Position numbers and translations under genes: made by a program. 17,408 nt of DNA from CAZXDL01 sp964639505. Lineage in GTDB: Bacteria > Patescibacteriota > Saccharimonadia > Saccharimonadales > UBA4665. The DNA is taken from positions 1 to 17,408 of the forward strand of contig CAZXDL010000013.1 in assembly GCA_964639505.1 (NCBI GenBank). The letters are read 5' to 3'. The notes under the pieces were generated by a model. It had not been told where the DNA came from. It saw nothing but the letters and a program-made list of their open reading frames with translations, and made no database searches. This document shows, piece by piece, positions 12,790-17,408 of this stretch (position 1 is the first letter of the stretch; each line of letters starts with the position of its first letter).

Positions 12790-13296
12790 TTACTCAAGTT
12801 GTTTTTCGAGGATGCGCTCGATGTCGGAGCTTCTTATTGGTCGGACCATGTCGGCAATTTCAGGATCATCCAGCTTTACACCATTTTTCTTTAAGAGAAT
12901 GCCTAGTAATTCTATAACTTTAGAAACCTCGCTTTCGGCGATTGAATTTACTTGTAGGTCAATCTCTTCTCTTAATTCGGCAATTTTTGAGGCTCGGTTT
13001 TGAGAAATCAAAACGATAATTGCTAGCCCGATTGCTTCAAGCGAGACTATCATGGTCAGTAGACCAAACGGAAAAGGATCAAACGGTTTCACGCCCGGAA
13101 TAATATTTGTATTTAGTACGATCCAAATAAAAAACCACACGGCGTTTAAAGCTAAGAATAAAACCGACCCAAATTTAAGCGTTAGCTTATCAGCGAATTT
13201 ATCAGTCAGCGTACGTTTTGCGTCGGCTTTAGCGCGGTAACTTTGTACGACAAGTCTGTGGTGCTTCAATTTATCTTCGGGCGTATGCACAGGCAT
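12790..13296 (-). CDS. DUF1003 family membrane protein
   Basis: The protein is 168 residues from the chosen start. The hallmark of DUF1003 is clear: LTDKFADKLTLKFGSVLFLALNAVWFFIWIVLN, then IPGVKPFDPFPFGLLTMIVSLEAIGLAIIVLISQNRASK, i.e. two membrane helices around a PFDPxPF loop, followed by an acidic cytoplasmic helical tail that includes REEIDLQVNSIAESEVSKV. The function of the family is unknown. The open frame begins two codons earlier at TTG (13302), but TATAAA (13303-13308, with TG in extended position) ends exactly 7 nt before the third-codon ATG, so I start there as a leaderless message. The downstream gene at 12750 has its own promoter. Confidence 0.85.
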   Translation of the reverse strand: MPVHTPEDKLKHHRLVVQSYRAKADAKRTLTDKFADKLTLKFGSVLFLALNAVWFFIWIVLNTNIIPGVKPFDPFPFGLLTMIVSLEAIGLAIIVLISQNRASKIAELREEIDLQVNSIAESEVSKVIELLGILLKKNGVKLDDPEIADMVRPIRSSDIERILEKQLE

Positions 13297-13302
13297 AACC
13301 AA

Positions 13303-13311
13303 TTTATACCA
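13303..13311 (-). promoter_or_regulatory. Extended -10 promoter of the DUF1003 gene
   Basis: Minus-strand TGGTATAAA ends 7 nt before the A of ATG at 13296. This places the transcription start on that ATG and makes the upstream TTG untranslated. Confidence 0.6.
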
Positions 13312-13353
13312 TGTTTATAGTTGTGTCGGAAAGTCTCTTTATAAATCACTCAG

Positions 13354-13995
13354 CTATTGAATATATGCAGAGGACACAATTAGGCGTTGGTCGTAGCTAT
13401 GGGTCTTAGGGTCAAATGTACCTGTACACGTGATTAAGTTTAGCTGGCTTGTTACGTCTGGCTCTTGTGAAAACAGATAGTTAACCGCATCCGCGGTTGG
13501 TACGGCTTTAGAGCCGATGACTTTGAATTTCTTGATCGCACCATTGCCTAGTTCGACGGTATAGATGTCACCATTTTTGAGGTCAGTCAGGTTTTTAAAG
13601 ATTCCGTCATTGACTCGGCCATTTACATGACCATCGATTATGCTCAGACCGGGCTTGCCAGGCTGCGATGATTTGTTGAACCAAGCCGCCATGTGAATAT
13701 TATCGGGCACGGCGATTTGGTTGTTTTGATCAATGCCGGCTTTTTGTATAAAACCCTCGGCTGAAATAGTCGGCAACGTAATATACTTTGGGTCTTCGCT
13801 CGCGCCAACCCATTTATAAGTGTCTTTTTTAGGCGCGACTTCAGCTGGGGTACTGGTTGAATGAGTTATTGCCGGGGTCACAGGTTCGGCTTTGTTGTTT
13901 CGGTTGATCAAAACGACGGACAGCAAAATTAAAAGAGCAATCCCTGTAATTACCACCAGCTTTTTTTTACCAATGCGCTTAGTAAGCTTAGCCAC
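13354..13995 (-). CDS. Class F/E-like sortase (transpeptidase)
   Basis: The 213-residue protein has an N-terminal membrane anchor (about 12-30, preceded by a KRIGKKK basic patch), a Thr/Pro-rich linker to about 60 and a sortase domain at 70-213. The catalytic triad is visible: His123 in IIDGHVNG, Cys190 in LNLITCTG and Arg204 in YDQRLIV. The phrasing WFNKSSQPGKPGLSIIDGH and the compact size resemble class F/E sortases of Actinobacteria and CPR bacteria. The enzyme should cleave a sorting motif on exported proteins and transfer them to a nucleophile outside the membrane. The GTG start overlaps the end of the PA14 gene by 8 bp in the +1 frame, so it is translationally coupled to that likely substrate. 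Both upstream adhesins end in APNTG, its probable target. Confidence 0.92.
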   Translation of the reverse strand: MAKLTKRIGKKKLVVITGIALLILLSVVLINRNNKAEPVTPAITHSTSTPAEVAPKKDTYKWVGASEDPKYITLPTISAEGFIQKAGIDQNNQIAVPDNIHMAAWFNKSSQPGKPGLSIIDGHVNGRVNDGIFKNLTDLKNGDIYTVELGNGAIKKFKVIGSKAVPTADAVNYLFSQEPDVTSQLNLITCTGTFDPKTHSYDQRLIVSSAYIQ

Positions 13996-15070
13996 CTAAA
14001 CCTGTATTTGGAGCGCTGACTACTGTTGCTGCGACACCAGATGGATCTAAAATTGTGCCGTTTGCAACACCGTCTTCATCGAGTGAACCACCATCCGTTA
14101 CCTGATAAGAAACTTTGGCGACGTTTTTGCCGTCGATTGTAACCTGCGAAATAGTTACACCAGGGATTACTTGGTAACTTTTATTTGTACTGTTGTATTT
14201 ACGACCAACGTAACTCGATGCATCCAGCTCAGAATAATACTGGCTGACATCGGCTGTAAAGCCCGGTGTGTCGCAGTCTATCCTGAAGCTCATCAGTCCA
14301 GCAGGATAATCAAACCCAGCATCGGCCGACGCATTGGCAGATTCGCCGGCGATTGTCGATGAAATGATCGTGCAGCTATCGGAAACTTCAAGCGCTGCGT
14401 ATTTACCAGTTACTGGATTAATGTAGGAAACGACGTTACCCTGCTCCGTATCTGGTGTGCCATCATTGTTGGCGTCGCCACTATTTGGACCAGCCGCTTC
14501 AACCTCGTTACTCGCTCCATCACCGTCCGAGTCTGTCTGGTTGCTATAGCTAAAATATATTTCTGCGACCGCGCCGTTCTCGTAAAATTCAACTGTAATG
14601 GTGTGCTGTCCGGCCGTAATGTCATAGTCCGCAGTTTGGTGTGGGTTAGCGCCTTGGTCTACCCAACTGTCAATGACTAGGTGATCGTCGATATACACTC
14701 TGTTGCCGTCATCTGAACCAATATCAAAATGATAGGTACCAGCCGCTAAATAAGTTGTTTTTGTCCAGCGAGCTACAAAGTCTTCGTTTTGAATACTACC
14801 ATCAGGTGAGCCATGACCCCAGTTGAAGTTAATTTCTGGGTCAGTGTGCGTGTAATCTGGAACTCTATTAGGAAAACTTGGTGAATCGCCACCAGGGCCG
14901 GTAGGATTGTTCCAGTATTCGCCGTAATAACCCGTATCAGTAGCATGCGCCTGCTGGGGAAGTAAACCAGTCGCTAGCCCAGACAATATGACACCAACGC
15001 CAAATACTAACGCTAGGTAGTTTTTTACTCTTGGTACGGTAAATTGTTTATTTAAACTCTGACCACGCAT
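13988..15070 (-). CDS. Secreted PA14-domain surface protein ending in APNTG
   Basis: The protein has 360 residues. A signal peptide spans about 15-43, with probable cleavage after AHA. A PA14 domain at about 46-176 (GYYGEYWNN, DGNRVYIDDHLVIDSW, GQHTITVEFYENG) is a carbohydrate-binding fold of adhesins and toxins. A Ca-binding, thrombospondin-3-like DSDGDG...NNDGTPD segment lies at 180-207. A conserved C-terminal module, 213-345 (GFDYPAGLMSFRIDC, KVSYQVTDGG, LDEDGVANGTI), resembles choice-of-anchor U domains. The protein then ends SAPNTGLGG, with a sortase-like PNTG motif but no hydrophobic helix or basic tail. AAGGTGAG (15077-15084) lies six bases before ATG. It is 53 bp after the lectin gene and overlaps the sortase gene, so it is probably both partner and substrate of that enzyme, acting on the cell surface. 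Confidence 0.88.
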   Translation of the reverse strand: MRGQSLNKQFTVPRVKNYLALVFGVGVILSGLATGLLPQQAHATDTGYYGEYWNNPTGPGGDSPSFPNRVPDYTHTDPEINFNWGHGSPDGSIQNEDFVARWTKTTYLAAGTYHFDIGSDDGNRVYIDDHLVIDSWVDQGANPHQTADYDITAGQHTITVEFYENGAVAEIYFSYSNQTDSDGDGASNEVEAAGPNSGDANNDGTPDTEQGNVVSYINPVTGKYAALEVSDSCTIISSTIAGESANASADAGFDYPAGLMSFRIDCDTPGFTADVSQYYSELDASSYVGRKYNSTNKSYQVIPGVTISQVTIDGKNVAKVSYQVTDGGSLDEDGVANGTILDPSGVAATVVSAPNTGLGG

Positions 15071-15083
15071 CGCTGCTCACCTT

Positions 15084-15117
15084 TTATGCTTAAGTTAATA
15101 GTATCACAACCTGTCAA
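15084..15117 (-). promoter_or_regulatory. Promoter region of the PA14 gene, motif shared with the lectin gene
   Basis: The 53-bp gap has minus-strand TTGACA (15112-15117), GTGAT, TATTAA and TTAAGCATAA (15084-15093). GTGAT, TATTAA and TTAAGCATAA also precede the lectin gene. A -10 is not obvious: TACTAT (15098-15103) or CTTAAG are candidates. Confidence 0.45.
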
Positions 15118-15123
15118 CGATAT

Positions 15124-16860
15124 TTAATGTCTCCGCTCAATGATAGATAAGACATCTGGCGAAGCGGTTTTTTTAATACCGGTGTTTGGAGCGCCGATTA
15201 CAGCTTGGCCGAGTCCGATTGGATCGGTGATGCTGCCGTTGGCGGTGCCGTCCTGATCAAGAGGGCCGCCGTCTACAACGGAATATGATACTTTTAGGGC
15301 TTTTTGCCCACCTATGACAACTTCGGATTGTTGAGCATTTGGAATGGCAGAGTAGCTGCCGTTGGCGTTCAGCTTGCGAACTACGAATTCACCCGCCTTA
15401 ATATCTCCGTAAAAGAACAGGTTAATATTTACGGTCGCTCCCGCCTGTCCGCAACTGCTCGCGACAAAACTAACAAGCCCGTGCGGGTAATCAAAAGCAA
15501 TATCCTTTTGAACGGTAGATTCTGGTTTGATTACAGTGTTAGCGTTTTCATCGCAACTTGATTCAACCACAACATATTTGCCATCAATCGGACTTGGCTG
15601 ACTTCCGACGTTGGCTTGCAAGTGATCTGGCTGGCCGTCATCGTTAGCATCATCTTTGTTAGGACCGACAACCTCTTGCGAATTAAGCAGGCCATCATGA
15701 TCAGAATCTCCCTCAGCGATAGATAAAACAGATATCTCAGCAGAGTCTAGCGTTGGCAAGTCTGTGCCGCTGCCATATTCAATGACGTAGTCTCTCAAGG
15801 AGGCACAATTTTCGTCATTCCAAGCTTCGGCGCCTTGCGTCTGCCTAAGCTCGCCGCAGTTTTCGTTACCGTTGTAGTTATCCGGCTGACCGGTTTGCCA
15901 ATTTGTAAAAGCGCCGTCAACATTTGATCCACCTGAGCCGCCACTCCAAAAGGAATCACCAGCCTCTGGACCACTTATCCATTTCCAGTCACCCTCATCC
16001 GCGGCATCACTTGAGCCCATCCACGAACCATCGGCAATACGCTGCTGCAAATACTCATTTTCTTCGCTGCTCGTTATATTAGCCAAGTAACCCGTTTGCC
16101 CACCAAATGTCGATGCTTCGGCTGCAGCTTTTGCGGTCGCCCAACTAACACCTGAAGGTGTGTCTACATATTGGTAATAATGCCCGTGAAAGGTTTCATT
16201 TGTGCCGTTCGAAGTGCCAATAAGAGATGCGGTTATTATTTTGGCACCAGTACTGCTTGGAGTATATGTCAGCGAGGCAAGCGCGGTATTTAGTTGGGAT
16301 GGCGTACCGGTGAACGTTAAATCGGAGCCAGTGTGTGAGCCGTTGAAACTTAGCCCTGTTGTGGTTGTCATTGCCAAAACACCGCTTGGTACCGAAAGTT
16401 TAATAGTTATCGGGTCGGTGCTGTAATTCTGCAGCTGTAAATATCCAACAAAAACATTTGTGTCTACCACGGTGCCAGTAGATGTATCACCTATGAAACT
16501 TGGTAACGGTGCGACTGTCCAGGTGTATGAAATCGTGCCATTTGAATCTGTTTCATCAACCGCATGGACATATAGCGCATGAGAACCAGCAGCGAGAGTT
16601 GGCGTTGTATAAGGGCTTGAACAGGGTGCGTACGCTCCATTATCTATCTTGCACTCTGTTGGCGCAGTGTCAAAAGGCGGAAAAAATTGCTGGGAACGAA
16701 AAGTAAACGTTGGGGTTTGTTCAGAAGATATTGATGCTGGTTTCTTTGTGAAATTTAATGAAACCATCGCCGAGGCTTTTAAAGAATAGATGGTAGCGGC
16801 CAATAACGCGACTACTAAGCTGACTGCCGCCAACCCAAACTTATTTCGATTTGTAGACAA
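15124..16860 (-). CDS. Secreted C-type lectin adhesin with Ig-like domains, ending near APNTG
   Basis: The protein has 578 residues. A signal peptide (about 7-31) is followed by a bacterial Ig-like domain (33-116, CKIDNGAYAPCSSPY...YTWTV), a cadherin-like beta domain (about 120-215) and a C-type lectin domain (about 222-363). The lectin has a QPDN loop (325-328) and WND (347-349), the two calcium/sugar motifs; QPD usually means galactose-type binding. A Ca-binding DSDHDG...NDDGQPD linker (386-412) and a C-terminal module (about 418-548) paralogous to the PA14 protein follow. The end reads GAPNTG at 556-561 plus a 17-residue charged tail without a membrane helix. Start is TTG, supported by AAGGGG six bases upstream and by the signal peptide; the next Met is residue 32. 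Likely a surface adhesin processed by the sortase two genes downstream. Confidence 0.88.
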   Translation of the reverse strand: MSTNRNKFGLAAVSLVVALLAATIYSLKASAMVSLNFTKKPASISSEQTPTFTFRSQQFFPPFDTAPTECKIDNGAYAPCSSPYTTPTLAAGSHALYVHAVDETDSNGTISYTWTVAPLPSFIGDTSTGTVVDTNVFVGYLQLQNYSTDPITIKLSVPSGVLAMTTTTGLSFNGSHTGSDLTFTGTPSQLNTALASLTYTPSSTGAKIITASLIGTSNGTNETFHGHYYQYVDTPSGVSWATAKAAAEASTFGGQTGYLANITSSEENEYLQQRIADGSWMGSSDAADEGDWKWISGPEAGDSFWSGGSGGSNVDGAFTNWQTGQPDNYNGNENCGELRQTQGAEAWNDENCASLRDYVIEYGSGTDLPTLDSAEISVLSIAEGDSDHDGLLNSQEVVGPNKDDANDDGQPDHLQANVGSQPSPIDGKYVVVESSCDENANTVIKPESTVQKDIAFDYPHGLVSFVASSCGQAGATVNINLFFYGDIKAGEFVVRKLNANGSYSAIPNAQQSEVVIGGQKALKVSYSVVDGGPLDQDGTANGSITDPIGLGQAVIGAPNTGIKKTASPDVLSIIERRH

Positions 16861-16879
16861 ATTAAGCCCCTTGTGACAC

Positions 16880-16917
16880 TTATGCTTAATACTACATCAC
16901 CGCTATTAATTTAACAA
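16880..16917 (-). promoter_or_regulatory. Promoter of the lectin-PA14-sortase locus
   Basis: Minus strand: -35 TTGTTA (16912-16917), 17-bp spacer, -10 TAGTAT (16889-16894), followed by TTAAGCATAA (16880-16889), the motif also found before the PA14 gene. The -35 overlaps the divergent gene's -35. Confidence 0.55.
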
Positions 16918-16940
16918 AAGGCTCGCTTTTCTTTTATACT
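16911..16940 (+). promoter_or_regulatory. Promoter of the 16947 gene (leaderless)
   Basis: -35 TTAACA (16911-16916), 18-bp spacer, -10 TATACT (16935-16940) ending 7 nt before the A of ATG. It shares the -35 bases with the opposite-strand surface-locus promoter. Confidence 0.7.
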
Positions 16941-16946
16941 ACGTGG

Positions 16947-17408
16947 ATGTTCGCACAAATAATCCATATCGCAGTCCTTTGTATTATTTTTGGCGGTGCC
17001 TCTATCCCGATTAGCTTTACAGTTTCAACCAACCCGGCAATCGTTTGGGTTGGAAACGCTCTTGGTTCGCTGATATCCGCGCTAGTCGTCTTTTATGTTG
17101 GCAACAAAATGACCAATAAAAAAGAAGAGAAAAAATTAGGCAAAAAACGCTTCACGAAAAAAATCGTTACAGTCTTTGAAGAGGGCGACGATAATAAAAA
17201 AGTGCAAAAAGCTCGAGTAATAATCGATAAGCACGGTTTACGGCTCTTTTCACTGGTATGCCCAATCTTCCCAGGAGTTCTTATTTCAACAGTGGCCGTC
17301 TTTGCGTTAGATTTAGATCGAAAAACCTATCGCCGCTGGATGTCAGCCGGCGTTGTTTTAGTCAGTGGGTTCTACGTTTTCAGCTACTGGCTAGCGTTCG
17401 TAAAATAA
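16947..17408 (+). CDS. Small multi-helix membrane protein, unknown function
   Basis: This is a complete 153-residue protein, with its TAA stop as the last three bases of the window. It has two N-terminal hydrophobic segments (about 4-23 and 31-51), a very basic cytoplasmic loop (about 53-95, MTNKKEEKKLGKKRFTKK, KKVQKARVIIDKHG) and two more hydrophobic segments (about 98-121 and 130-150). The stretch GLRLFSLVCPIFPGVLISTVAVFALDLDRKTYRRW recalls the loops of the small multidrug export (COG2426) and DedA-like families, but the match is only general and I do not assign it. It is transcribed away from the lectin/PA14/sortase locus from a promoter that shares its -35, and is probably translated from a leaderless message. 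Confidence 0.65.
   Translation: MFAQIIHIAVLCIIFGGASIPISFTVSTNPAIVWVGNALGSLISALVVFYVGNKMTNKKEEKKLGKKRFTKKIVTVFEEGDDNKKVQKARVIIDKHGLRLFSLVCPIFPGVLISTVAVFALDLDRKTYRRWMSAGVVLVSGFYVFSYWLAFVK

Noticed and set aside
13354..13395. Terminator after the sortase gene
   Set aside because: Only a 4-bp symmetrical AAAG-AGA-CTTT is present and there is no stable stem with a T tract.

Overview
The window looks like a compact bacterial chromosome segment from the Patescibacteria (CPR), most likely a Saccharibacteria (TM7) relative. This is inferred from protein style and architecture: a LepA with the wording EREKGITIKLAPVRM, a short TilS, a class F/E-like sortase beside choice-of-anchor-U-type surface proteins, very short intergenic gaps and many small membrane proteins. 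No rRNA or phylogenetic marker is present to prove it. The code is standard, with UGA used as a stop once, but of 22 stop codons read here 11 are TAG, 10 TAA and only one TGA.

Region 1 (35-6976, all minus) is a housekeeping block transcribed tilS -> ftsH -> murJ -> lepA -> gmk: tRNA-Ile2 lysidine synthesis, membrane protease, lipid II flippase, back-translocating GTPase and guanylate kinase. Gaps are 7-25 bp, yet tilS, ftsH, lepA and gmk each carry a TATAAT-like box just before the start codon. Region 2 (7023-7901, plus) holds a TauE/SafE-type permease and a CAU tRNA. Region 3 (7944-13296) is a patchwork of small, mostly unrecognised genes on both strands: membrane proteins, a His-rich haem-type membrane protein, a YciG/KGG stress protein, a cupredoxin-like lipoprotein-sized protein, DUF1761 and DUF1003 proteins, and two very small ORFs (30 and 36 codons). 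Region 4 (13354-16860, minus) is a surface locus: a C-type-lectin adhesin, a PA14-domain adhesin and a sortase. Both adhesins share a C-terminal module and end in APNTG. A small membrane protein (16947-17408) is transcribed divergently from it.

The most striking regulatory feature is that many starts have a -10 hexamer (often TGnTATAAT) whose last base lies 7-9 nt before the A of ATG. Transcription would then begin at, or within about 2 nt of, the start codon, so leaderless mRNA appears to be the default for first genes, while Shine-Dalgarno sequences appear on operon-internal genes, small stress genes and the surface locus. This pattern also corrects three computed TTG/upstream starts.

The most system-like part is the sortase locus: sortase, galactose-type lectin and PA14 protein, where the putative sorting motif APNTG sits at the very C-terminus without the usual hydrophobic anchor. 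No CRISPR array, insertion sequence, prophage or rRNA was seen. After adding the small genes, no gene-free stretch exceeds about 230 bp; the largest (8286-8508) contains two different repeat elements.
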